From: JAAETI01 sp964195945
Lineage (GTDB): Bacteria > Actinomycetota > Acidimicrobiia > Spongiisociales > UBA5794
Direction of reading: 5' to 3'
Assembly (NCBI GenBank): GCA_964195945.1
Contig: CAXMRC010000135.1
Span: forward strand, 1-64,000
Length of the DNA: 64,000 nucleotides
Part shown: piece after piece, positions 1 through 6,718 of the stretch
How positions within the stretch are numbered: position 1 is the first letter of the stretch
How the letters are laid out: every line of letters begins with the position of its first letter
Made by a program: the position numbers and the translations under genes
The notes under the pieces: model-generated
The model's input: only the letters and a program-made list of their open reading frames with translations
What the model was told of the DNA's origin: nothing
Databases searched by the model: none

Positions 1-257
1 TCATTACAGACACTCGCACCCTGGGCATCAGGAACAAACAAATACAACGTATTCCCATCGCCATCAACCAATACCTCACCAAGACCAGACTCGGCCAACG
101 CAACCGTCAGCCCAGAAACCGCAGCCTCCGTAGTAACTGGCGCAGCCGTGGTCGGAGCCTCCGTAGCCGCGGGTTGCGCCGTTTCGGCGGCATCGGCGTC
201 GCCTCCGCAAGCGGCCGCAACAAGGGCCAACGCCATAAGTGCAATCTTCAATCTCAT
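1..257 (-). CDS. Secreted lipoprotein, COG4315-like, C-terminus cut by window edge
   Basis: The visible 85 codons begin at ATG (257-255) with a GAGGAGGAAG Shine-Dalgarno sequence just upstream. The product starts with a short signal peptide and the lipobox LVAAAC, so it should be lipid-anchored outside the membrane. A Thr/Ala/Pro-rich linker follows, then the segment LYLFVPDAQGASVC, which resembles the repeat of the COG4315 family of secreted proteins (Y/W-x-F-x-x-D with nearby Cys). The family has no firmly known function; some members sit near electron-transfer or metal genes. The remainder lies outside the window. The lipoprotein call is solid; the family call is by motif only. Confidence 0.7.
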   Translation of the reverse strand, partial: MRLKIALMALALVAAACGGDADAAETAQPAATEAPTTAAPVTTEAAVSGLTVALAESGLGEVLVDGDGNTLYLFVPDAQGASVCN

Positions 258-410
258 GTCTTCCTCCTCGAAGATTCCCGCGATCGCGGAATCTGATCTT
301 CTATACGGAGGAAGGGACAGTTCGGTTCTTGCTCGCTAGTGGCCAGCGAATGGTGTGTCGCCTAGATAGCGCCAGGGTGTCTCCGAGGCATCGGCGTCAT
401 CCGGCACAGC

Positions 411-548
411 CGTAGCTGCCCAACGGGCAGGCGACCTGTCCGAAGGGCAGGCGACCTGTCCGAAGGACAGGCGACGTCAGAAGACGCAGTCACTGCACTG
501 CGCTGAGGAGGAGGCCGCAGCCGTACCTGCCCGACGGGCAGGCGGCGT
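411..548. repeat. Cluster of four REP-like mini-hairpins
   Basis: The 330-base gap between the lipoprotein gene and the HD-GYP gene holds no ORF. It contains four short palindromes: CTGCCCAACGGGCAG (about 415-429), CTGTCCGAAGGGCAG (436-450), CTGTCCGAAGGACAG (456-470) and CTGCCCGACGGGCAG (525-539). Each is a 6-bp stem with a 3-nt loop and is followed by GGCG. The two middle copies form a 20-bp tandem repeat. Stem changes are paired (CC/GG to TCC/GGA), which suggests that folding is kept. This is a REP-type or terminator-type element; nothing else was seen in 258-410 or 549-587. Confidence 0.6.
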
Positions 549-587
549 GGGACGGAGAGACACGGTGGTTATTTGTGCGACGTACCA

Positions 588-1961
588 CTAATTGCGGAAG
601 ACCCAGCCGCGTTCCTCGGCGAGCTCACGCGCCTCTTCATCGGTCATACGGACCAAGGCACCGTAGCGGAGGCCTCCGCGTCGGATCATCGCTATGAACG
701 CGTCGACCATCTCGGGGTCGAACTGGGTGCCTGCACCGTCCCGCAATTCCCTGAACGATTCTTCCTGGGTCAACGCCATACGATATGGGCGGTTGCTCGT
801 CATGGCGTCGAAGGCATCAGCGATGGCAAGAACTCGTGACTCTTCGGCTGGGATCTCACCGTGGTCGCTATGAGATCCGTGGTAACCGCCACCGTCGTAA
901 TGGGCGTGGTGGTCAGAAGCTATCTCGACAAGGGGATGGAGCCAATCAACATCGTTGAGTAGATCGTCGATGTGGTGGACATGGCCGCGCATCGCCGCTG
1001 TCTCGTCCAGGGTGAGGCGACCCCGTTTCTTGAGCAGTTCCCGTGGCACGGCAAGTTTGCCAAGATCGTGGATCAGGGCCGAGTGTCTGATTCTCTCTTG
1101 CATGTCACCGCTCAGTCTGAGTTCCTGCGCAAGCTGGACAGCAAACTGGGCGACACGTTCAGTATGTCCCCTTGTGTACAGATCCTTAGCCTCGAGAGTC
1201 TTGACCAGAGTGGCCAGCATCCCTTCACGAGCGACACGCAGCTTGGCGAGAGAGGCGAAGAAGAGCCGGCTCATCAACAGCATCCCGATCACCAGCACCA
1301 GCATCGCGTTGTAGGTGCCGTGGTCGACCGCATAGCGGATATAGGCGTAGCCGAGGAGGCCCCCCATGACCCCAAGCCCGACAAAGCTCGTCAGTATCTG
1401 GCCGAGGTTTGACCACGGGCCGGCCATTTTCGATCCAAAGACCTGGCGAACGACCACTCGGGTCATGAAGAGACTGGTGAAGTCCCCTACGGCAGCGGCG
1501 AGTGCTCCGACTGCAACCACATGGAGCATGCTCGCTGTAGCTGCGTTAGCGGGCAGCAAGAAGTAGAGGACAATGCTGGTCAGCGCCGCACTAGTGGTCG
1601 TAACCCCGAGATTGCCCGCTGGTTGGAAAATGCGACGTTCTACGAAGTCGAGTGGCTGAACCAACCCAAGAGCCGCCATCACGATGATGCCGCCGATGAC
1701 CTGATCTCGACCCAGGACGATACCGGCCGTCACAGTTACCGCGATGACCGGCGAGGTAACCATCCGGGTGTTTACTTCGACAGCTGAGATCTCGAGAGCA
1801 AGAAAGGTGACGGCAAAGGCAAGCCACAATCCCAATTCCTCGGGGATGCCCTGAAACATGACCGCGGCAGCTATGACGCCGATTCCCCAGACAGCCAAAA
1901 CCGCACCGTAAAGGCGTTTTCGTTTTCGCTGTATTGGGTATGGAGTTTCGTAGTAGGCCAT
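588..1961 (-). CDS. Membrane-anchored HD-GYP domain phosphodiesterase
   Basis: The 457-residue product has six to seven hydrophobic segments (about 18-240) followed by an HD-GYP domain (about 250-425). The HD pair is H298-D299 in HDLGK, upstream of which lies the usual K-x-x-Y-T-x-G-H-x-x-R-V stretch (254-270). The second signature reads HHAHYDGGGYH (351-361), so the GYP triad is GYH here. DAFDAMTSNRPYR and FDPEMV are also present. The family hydrolyses cyclic di-GMP, with the membrane part probably sensing a signal. Whether the GYH variant is active is unknown. It is a monocistronic gene, with a small hydrophobic ORF upstream on the same strand. Confidence 0.88.
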   Translation of the reverse strand: MAYYETPYPIQRKRKRLYGAVLAVWGIGVIAAAVMFQGIPEELGLWLAFAVTFLALEISAVEVNTRMVTSPVIAVTVTAGIVLGRDQVIGGIIVMAALGLVQPLDFVERRIFQPAGNLGVTTTSAALTSIVLYFLLPANAATASMLHVVAVGALAAAVGDFTSLFMTRVVVRQVFGSKMAGPWSNLGQILTSFVGLGVMGGLLGYAYIRYAVDHGTYNAMLVLVIGMLLMSRLFFASLAKLRVAREGMLATLVKTLEAKDLYTRGHTERVAQFAVQLAQELRLSGDMQERIRHSALIHDLGKLAVPRELLKKRGRLTLDETAAMRGHVHHIDDLLNDVDWLHPLVEIASDHHAHYDGGGYHGSHSDHGEIPAEESRVLAIADAFDAMTSNRPYRMALTQEESFRELRDGAGTQFDPEMVDAFIAMIRRGGLRYGALVRMTDEEARELAEERGWVFRN

Positions 1962-2027
1962 AGATCTGGGTGGATCGGTTCAGACTGGACGGTGGGGGAA
2001 GATGTGGAGGGCCGGGTCGAGGATGGA

Positions 2028-2117
2028 CTAGCCAATCCTGACGCCGGCTGCGCTGCTGACCAGTGCAGCCGCGAGGGTTCCAAGTGCCAATACGATCCGT
2101 GTCATCTTGATACGCAT
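2028..2117 (-). CDS. Possible 29-residue hydrophobic peptide
   Basis: A short ORF on the minus strand begins with ATG at 2117-2115 and has GGAAG seven bases upstream. It encodes MRIKMTRIVLALGTLAAALV and nine more residues, a basic N-terminus followed by one hydrophobic stretch. This is the layout of a small membrane peptide or a bare signal peptide. It lies about 65 bases upstream of the HD-GYP gene and could be co-transcribed with it. There is no recognisable family. The ribosome site and hydrophobicity are the only support, so this is tentative. Confidence 0.35.
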   Translation of the reverse strand: MRIKMTRIVLALGTLAAALVSSAAGVRIG

Positions 2118-2433
2118 GGGATCACTTCCGATTCAATGTTCTCCACGCTCGACATAGTCGAACATAGGGGTATTGCGCTTCGCTCGGAATGGATCTCCCG
2201 GCCCGGGCCGCTCCACAAACCTGTGTTGTCTAGGTGCCGATCTTGCCCCATCCCAAAACGACCCTCAGGTCGCCCGGTTCCGCCCGTAGACCACAATTTG
2301 TTGTCCAGACAATACGAGACATGGGGTCCCTAATGCAAGAATGCTTTTCGCGCTCATCCAGGTTCTGGGTGGGCGCCCACTTGGGCAGCTCCAACAAAAC
2401 TGCACGAGATCGCAATAGGTATCGCCGTCTTGG
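2118..2433. other. Intergenic stretch with nothing recognised
   Basis: About 316 bases between the small hydrophobic ORF and the lamin-tail gene. I see no protein-like reading frame, no clear promoter and no strong terminator. There is only a short GC palindrome (GGCCCGGGCC, near 2203-2212). It may be spacer or a decayed gene. Confidence 0.5.
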
Positions 2434-2814
2434 TCAGAAGTCACCGTCGTAGCGTTCCCGCGAAACCACCGTACCCGTGGGGAGTTGCAGGATGACGGTG
2501 TCGCCGCCGTTGGACCAGACCGGACCTTCGGCACACCAAAACACATCGGTCTCGGTGTCATCCCCACATCCTGAATGGACGAGAGCTTCGTCACCCGAAT
2601 CGAGTATGAAGCCGTCGGGGAATCGATACCGATTCTGCGTCGACTCGTCGCGCAAGATCCAGTCGCTCATGCTGACGGCCCGCGACCCATCGTTTGCGAT
2701 CGCGATCCATTCGCCATTGAGATCATCTTCGTCACGACCGCCTGGGTTGTAGGAGTAGTCGACGATCACCATCGACTCCGGGGGCAGATCCCCCCACACA
2801 CCTGTGGCGCCCAC
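2434..2814 (-). CDS. Lamin-tail (LTD) domain fragment, likely the C-terminal half of the upstream nuclease
   Basis: The frame encodes a beta-sandwich lamin-tail domain: VIVDYSYNPGGRDEDDLNGE, WIAIANDGS, DWILRD, NRYRFPDGF and GGDTVILQ are the usual strand motifs. Bacterial LTD domains often sit C-terminal to secreted nucleases. The frame overlaps the end of the thermonuclease ORF, and its first residues lack a signal peptide. Adding one G to the G6 run (minus strand; 2790-2795) fuses the two frames into one protein with both domains. I read it as the displaced C-terminus of that protein, through sequencing error, mutation or frameshifting. Its own start is therefore doubtful. Confidence 0.7.
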   Translation of the reverse strand: MGATGVWGDLPPESMVIVDYSYNPGGRDEDDLNGEWIAIANDGSRAVSMSDWILRDESTQNRYRFPDGFILDSGDEALVHSGCGDDTETDVFWCAEGPVWSNGGDTVILQLPTGTVVSRERYDGDF

Positions 2815-3278
2815 ATCCCGATCCGGGAGTCGGCAGCCGCGTCCGCTATCGCGACGAACTCCGCATCCAGAGAATGATCGCCCTGTAACACAATGGCGTC
2901 TCCGCTAGCGATCATCGCCAAATTCACGTTGAGCCCGTCGACGTAGATATAGCGGAGCAGACGGTCGAATTGGTCGGTGTCCTCAGTATCAGCGACAAGA
3001 GATGCAGGCCCAGAGTCCAGGAGCCGTTCCAGGGTCTGTCTGGCGGTATCGCCATGGCATTCGGAACCTTCCGGTGCATTGATCCCGAGCAGTCGAATCT
3101 CGCCTTCCGTTCCGTCGTCCAGCTCGACGATCAGCGAGTCGCCATCAAACACCCGGACTATCTCGATTGGATCTCCTGTCGGAGCTGCCGCGACGGTTGA
3201 TGCTGTTGTAACGATGCTGGCTTGAGGAGCGCATGCCGAGACCACCATGGTCAATATCAGGTAGCCGGGTTTTCGCAT
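2766..3278 (-). CDS. Secreted thermonuclease (SNase-like) lipoprotein, frame broken before the LTD domain
   Basis: A signal peptide ending in the lipobox VVSAC is followed by a Thr/Ala linker and a staphylococcal-nuclease fold: VRVFDGDSL, RLLGINAPEG (catalytic Arg and Glu), FDRLLRYIYVDG (second catalytic Arg), LNVNLAMIASGDA. The family cleaves DNA or RNA with Ca2+ outside the cell. The frame leaves the domain at GMWAPQVCGG and ends 5 residues later, whereas the lamin-tail domain continues in the next frame. The full-length protein would be nuclease plus LTD, a known architecture. The nuclease itself is complete and could work alone. Confidence 0.82.
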   Translation of the reverse strand: MRKPGYLILTMVVSACAPQASIVTTASTVAAAPTGDPIEIVRVFDGDSLIVELDDGTEGEIRLLGINAPEGSECHGDTARQTLERLLDSGPASLVADTEDTDQFDRLLRYIYVDGLNVNLAMIASGDAIVLQGDHSLDAEFVAIADAAADSRIGMWAPQVCGGICPRSRW

Positions 3279-3314
3279 TGGGGGCAGCGTAGACCCGTCT
3301 GGGGTCAGCGGAAG

Positions 3315-3728
3315 CTACTGCTCGATGGGAAGCCCGGCGCCAAACCAGGCCTGGATGCCACCATCGAGTTCGTATACCTCTTCGAACCCGATGGAGTCCA
3401 TGACGGGCAGGGCGTTGGAGGAGCGATTGCCTGAGTTGCAATACATGACGTACGGCACCGCGAGGTCGAGTTCAGCGAGCTTGGCTTCGAAGTCATCGGC
3501 GTAATAGTCGATGTTGATGGCGTTGGCCAGATGCCCTGCGGTGAATTCTTCCGGCGTGCGAATGTCGAGAACCACCAAATCGGCTGGTGGCGTGGCGACG
3601 ATCTCTTGGATTCCGTCGACAGCCGTTAACTCGAGTTTCGAGTCGGTGGCTGTTGATCCGCCGCACGCGCCGAGTAACAAGGTCGCGGCGAGGGTCATGG
3701 TGATGGCAGTGGTTCGGAGCGACCGCAT
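3315..3728 (-). CDS. Rhodanese-domain lipoprotein
   Basis: The 137-residue protein has a signal peptide with lipobox LLGAC (Cys22) and one rhodanese domain (about 38-135). The active-site loop CNSGNRS carries the persulfide Cys97 and the Arg at position +5. Single-domain rhodaneses carry or transfer sulfane sulfur; this one would act on the outer face of the membrane. Its ATG overlaps the stop of the preceding cytoplasmic rhodanese (TAATG), so the two are translationally coupled. They share the CstR-type operator upstream. A role in persulfide handling is inferred from this context. Confidence 0.88.
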   Translation of the reverse strand: MRSLRTTAITMTLAATLLLGACGGSTATDSKLELTAVDGIQEIVATPPADLVVLDIRTPEEFTAGHLANAINIDYYADDFEAKLAELDLAVPYVMYCNSGNRSSNALPVMDSIGFEEVYELDGGIQAWFGAGLPIEQ

Positions 3729-4042
3729 TATGCAAGTCCAATCGATGTGAGGCCACCAAACAGGTTGGCGGCTTGTTTGAAACCGTTTCTTTGTAGGAAC
3801 TGGGCGGCGAGCATGCTGCGGTTGCCGGCCCGACAGACCACGAGCACGGGTCGCTCGGGGTCGAGCTCACCGAGGCTGCCTGGGAGGTAAGACAGCGAAA
3901 TCGTCGTGCTTTCCGGGAGTAGCCCACGAGACCATTCCATTGGTTCCCGCACGTCGAGCAGGACACCATCGTGTTGTTCGATCCACGCTTGCCAATCTGA
4001 GGCGGGGACCTGCTCAATTGTGGACGTCTGGCCGGGAATCAA
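3728..4042 (-). CDS. Cytoplasmic single-domain rhodanese, TTG start
   Basis: The rhodanese fold contains the loop CRAGNRS with the catalytic Cys near residue 70, LDVREPMEW and the closing NLFGGLT. I chose TTG at 4042-4040 because AAGGAG lies five bases upstream. An in-frame ATG at 4078 sits inside the operator and the predicted -10 box (4074-4079), so it is unlikely to be translated. The 104-residue length fits the family. It is the first gene of the operon with the rhodanese lipoprotein and is expected to be derepressed by persulfides through the neighbouring CstR-like protein. Confidence 0.85.
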   Translation of the reverse strand: MIPGQTSTIEQVPASDWQAWIEQHDGVLLDVREPMEWSRGLLPESTTISLSYLPGSLGELDPERPVLVVCRAGNRSMLAAQFLQRNGFKQAANLFGGLTSIGLA

Positions 4043-4073
4043 CTGGTCTCCTTGGACTCGAAGGCGGCAAGTT

Positions 4074-4092
4074 AGCATACCCCCAGGGGTAT
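4074..4092 (-). promoter_or_regulatory. CstR/CsoR-type operator with embedded -10 box, rhodanese promoter
   Basis: The palindrome ATACCCCCAGGGGTAT (4077-4092) has the G-tract form of CsoR-family operators. On the minus strand its right end runs into TATGCT (4079-4074), a TANNNT -10 box about 25-30 bases before the AAGGAG/TTG start of the rhodanese gene. The same arrangement occurs at the repressor's own promoter. Repression by occlusion of the -10 box is inferred. Confidence 0.75.
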
Positions 4093-4107
4093 GTGAAGCG
4101 ATTTGGC

Positions 4108-4377
4108 TTACGCCAACTGCATGAAGAGCTTTTCGAGGCGATCGGCGTTGTAGCCGTCAGCGGCTGCCCCATCGGGGTCGATTGCACACTCAGCAAGCGT
4201 TGCTGCAAAGAATTTGTAGCCGGCTTGCTCGAGGGCGCGGGTTGCCGCCGCAAACTGGGTAACAACCTCGGCGCAGTCACGTTCGGCTTCGAGCATTGAT
4301 TGGATACCGCGGATCTGTCCTTCTACACGGCGGAGCCGCGCCAGGATGTCCTTTTTTCTGTCGGGCGAGAGTTCCAT
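4108..4377 (-). CDS. CsoR/FrmR-family repressor, CstR-like (persulfide-sensing type)
   Basis: The 89-residue all-helical protein shows the family N-terminus (LARLRRVEGQIRGIQ) and two conserved cysteines, Cys35 (ERDCAEVV) and Cys64 (LAECAI). Copper-sensing CsoR proteins use a Cys-His-Cys set with His four residues before the second Cys; here that position is Thr60. Loss of the His with both Cys kept is the pattern of CstR, which forms di- or trisulfide bridges on reaction with persulfides. Two operators and two rhodanese genes beside it fit that role. The start codon follows TATAGT by 7 nt with no Shine-Dalgarno, suggesting a leaderless, autoregulated mRNA. Confidence 0.85.
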   Translation of the reverse strand: MELSPDRKKDILARLRRVEGQIRGIQSMLEAERDCAEVVTQFAAATRALEQAGYKFFAATLAECAIDPDGAAADGYNADRLEKLFMQLA

Positions 4378-4384
4378 GGTTGGG

Positions 4385-4402
4385 ACTATACCCCCGGGGG
4401 TA
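4385..4402 (-). promoter_or_regulatory. Second CstR-type operator over the repressor's own -10 box
   Basis: The sequence TACCCCCGGGGGTA (4389-4402) is a perfect G-tract palindrome like the one at 4077-4092. On the minus strand it merges with TATAGT (4390-4385), seven bases before the repressor ATG. This implies autorepression. Confidence 0.72.
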
Positions 4403-4403
4403 C

Positions 4404-5338
4404 CTGCGGCAAACGGATTGCGAGAAAGAAACGAAGCTGTTGGTCTACGTTTTCGGCTTCACGGTGCGCCGATCCCGCGAGATTCCTTCAGCAGTCCGGT
4501 CGCTCACCGATCTACGCAACCGACGAATCTATATCCCGCAGCGTGACTCAATTTCTGTCAGAGCCAGCCGATCCGTCGTTCTTCAAACGCTTGGTCACTT
4601 CGCCCTCGACCATCCCGAGCCGCAGAACTTTGCGGACTTCCTACGGCAACGTGTCGAGGCCAACTACTTTGCCGGTGCAGCCCTGATGCCGGAGATCTCA
4701 CTGGCACCGTTTCTACAGACCGCAAAAGCCAATCGCAACCTTGCCGTCGAGGACATTCGCGATGCGTTCTATGTCTCGTACGAGATGGCGGCACATCGCT
4801 TCACCAATCTTGCTACTCGACATCTCGACCTTCCGATCCATTTCGTGCGGTCGGACGAACTTGGAATCATCTGGGAAGCCTACGAGAACAACGGGGTGCC
4901 GTTCCCGCGCAACTCAGTTGGAGCCATCGAGGGACAACGGTTATGTAGGGAGTGGGGCACACGTCAGGCGTTCCGGTCCGATGATCGCTATTCGATTCGG
5001 CACCAATACACCGATACGCCGGTTGGCACGTTCTGGTGTAGCACGAGGGTGGAGATACGAGACAGCCCCCCCATGCAATCACTGTCGGTGTGGCGTTCCC
5101 CAACGCCCAGTACTTTCGGGGTCGCGAGACGAAATATCGATCGGTATCCGAATGTCCGGACGGCGTCTGCTGCCGAAAGCCAAGCGACGACCTCGCCGCT
5201 CGCTGGGATGGATGGGCATTCCCCTCGGTTCGCCCCAACAGCCACGTGCTGGCGGCTACGCCCGTCGAGACCATCCCCGGCGTTGATACCACCGAGATCT
5301 ACGAATTCCTGGATCGCCACAGCGACCCCTCCGCATAG
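4404..5338 (+). pseudogene. Remnant of a RamB/ScfR-like HTH-IrrE regulator: 5' end missing and frameshifted
   Basis: From about 4440 one frame matches the C-terminal two-thirds of short-chain-fatty-acid regulators: RSLTDLRNRRIYIPQRD, VVLQTLGHFALDHPEP, QRVEANYFAGAALMPE, AVEDIRDAFYVSYEMAAHRF, GAIEGQRLCREWG. At a C7 run (5066-5072) the similarity jumps to another frame, continuing AITVGVAFPNAQYFRGRETK through VDTTEIYEFLDRH to the stop at 5338. One extra C would restore it. The N-terminal helix-turn-helix (about 170 residues in relatives) is absent, because the repressor gene occupies that place on the other strand. Without DNA binding it should be non-functional even if the frameshift is a sequencing error. 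Confidence 0.8.
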
Positions 5339-5395
5339 ATGGGCTGCGCTGAACATCATCTCGCGGACTGGTAGCTGAGCATCTACAGTGGCGCC

Positions 5396-5818
5396 ATGGA
5401 TGCGTTTGTTGCTATCGAGGTCCCGCTTGTGGGGGATGCACGTCACAAGAACTGGGCGAAGGTGATCGACACTGTCGACGAGACCAAGTCGTCCGGGTGG
5501 GCATTTGATGGAGAGTTCATCGCCACCGGCGGCATTCAGGATGTACCGGTCGGTTCGATCGTCATGGTCTATGGCGAGCGCGGTTCGCGGGCCAACCCAC
5601 AAATTGAGGCCCGTGTTTTTGTGGCCAACGGCGACGGCACATTGTCCCATGAACAGTCAGCGACGGGCAGGGCATGGGCGAGGACACTGCGTGATCGGGT
5701 CTCTGAGTTGCTACTCAGGAGCACCGAAATGCCGCCTTCGGGGGTGGCGTGGGATGTCGATCTACTGCGCTACAGCGACGATGCGATTATCGAGGAATTT
5801 AGGCGACGGAAGCTCTAG
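5396..5818 (+). CDS. Hypothetical protein, 140 residues
   Basis: I do not recognise a family. The protein is soluble and acidic to neutral, with no signal peptide or membrane segment. A short beta-rich stretch (DVPVGSIVMVYGERG, ARVFVANGDG) precedes a helical C-terminus (ARTLRDRVSELLL, DAIIEEFRRRKL). The ATG at 5396 is 6 nt after TACAGT, a probable leaderless start. The stop lies 23 bases before the next gene, an alpha/beta hydrolase with its own ribosome site, so the two may be co-transcribed. Codon use is like its neighbours, which supports it being real. Confidence 0.65.
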   Translation: MDAFVAIEVPLVGDARHKNWAKVIDTVDETKSSGWAFDGEFIATGGIQDVPVGSIVMVYGERGSRANPQIEARVFVANGDGTLSHEQSATGRAWARTLRDRVSELLLRSTEMPPSGVAWDVDLLRYSDDAIIEEFRRRKL

Positions 5819-5841
5819 AGCTTCAGGGAGAGGGAGACGCC

Positions 5842-6627
5842 ATGACATATGCCGAGTTCGACGAGGTACGTCTGCACATCAGGCAGGAAGGCTCGGGTCG
5901 AGTCGCCCTGTTCGTCCACGGTTTTCCTCTTGACTCCACGATGTGGATCGAACAGATCAGCGCCCTCTCTGATGTTCGGAGATGTATCGCTATCGATCTA
6001 CGTGGCTTTGGTCTTTCCTCTGCCGTCACCGGTACGCCGCTGACCATGGAGGTGCTCGCCGAGGATCTGGCGGGGGTCCTCGACTTGGTCTCCGAAGAAC
6101 AGGCCGACATTGTGGGTCTCTCGATGGGTGGATACGTTGCGCTTGCGTTCGCAGAGCTCTATCCCAAGCGGCTGCGCAGTCTTGCTTTGATCGACACCAA
6201 GTCCGCTGCCGACCCCGCAGAGGGCAAAGCAGGTCGCGACGCCATGGCAGAGACACTGATCGCCGAGGGGCGGGCCGCTCTCGCTGAGCTCATGCAAGGA
6301 GGTCTGCTCGGACCGGACGCATCGATAGCCGCAAAGGCCAGGCTGAGGTCGATGATCGAGGGCTGTCCGTACGAGACCATCGTGGGAGCACTTGGCGGTA
6401 TGCGCGATCGCCCCGACCGAACTGGTGTTCTGCGCGACATCAATGTCCCTGTCGCGGTGATCGTTGGAGAGCAGGACACGGTGACTCCGCCTGCTGAGTC
6501 TGAGGCGATGGCCGCCGAGTTATCTGATGCAACGTTGACAGTGGTGCCGGGGTCTGGCCATATGAGCCCCATCGAGCAGCCGGCCGCAGTGAACGAAGCC
6601 TTGCGGAATCTCTTCAAGAGGGTCTGA
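5842..6627 (+). CDS. Alpha/beta-fold hydrolase
   Basis: The 261-residue length and motifs are those of small esterase-, lactonase- or peroxidase-like hydrolases. The oxyanion-hole turn is HGFPLDSTMW (26-35), the nucleophile elbow is GLSMGGY with Ser94, an acidic residue lies in VIVGEQDTVTPP, and the base His is in GSGHMSPIEQP. The cap region is short and helical. The substrate cannot be told from sequence; 3-oxoadipate enol-lactonase-like and haloperoxidase-like members look alike. A GGGAGAGGGAG ribosome site precedes the ATG. Confidence 0.85.
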   Translation: MTYAEFDEVRLHIRQEGSGRVALFVHGFPLDSTMWIEQISALSDVRRCIAIDLRGFGLSSAVTGTPLTMEVLAEDLAGVLDLVSEEQADIVGLSMGGYVALAFAELYPKRLRSLALIDTKSAADPAEGKAGRDAMAETLIAEGRAALAELMQGGLLGPDASIAAKARLRSMIEGCPYETIVGALGGMRDRPDRTGVLRDINVPVAVIVGEQDTVTPPAESEAMAAELSDATLTVVPGSGHMSPIEQPAAVNEALRNLFKRV

Positions 6628-6718
6628 GCGCGGTTCTGATCTGTCGCTCTTTGCCGTAGGTTGCGAGCGACTCCCGTTGGTTCTTACTCTGGCACCGGGA
6701 GCTAGCGAGGGAGCAATC

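Noticed and set aside
411..548. Repeats near 411-548 as a CRISPR array
   Set aside because: The units are 15-20 bases, palindromic and nearly adjacent, without unique spacers of 30 or more bases.
2766..2814. A programmed -1 ribosomal frameshift in the nuclease/LTD gene as the favoured explanation
   Set aside because: The slippery site T-GGG-GGG-A is not a classical X-XXY-YYZ heptamer, and no strong downstream pseudoknot was evident. A homopolymer error is simpler.
4043..4078. ATG at 4078 as start of the cytoplasmic rhodanese
   Set aside because: It lies inside the operator and the -10 box, with no Shine-Dalgarno; TTG at 4042 has AAGGAG five bases upstream.
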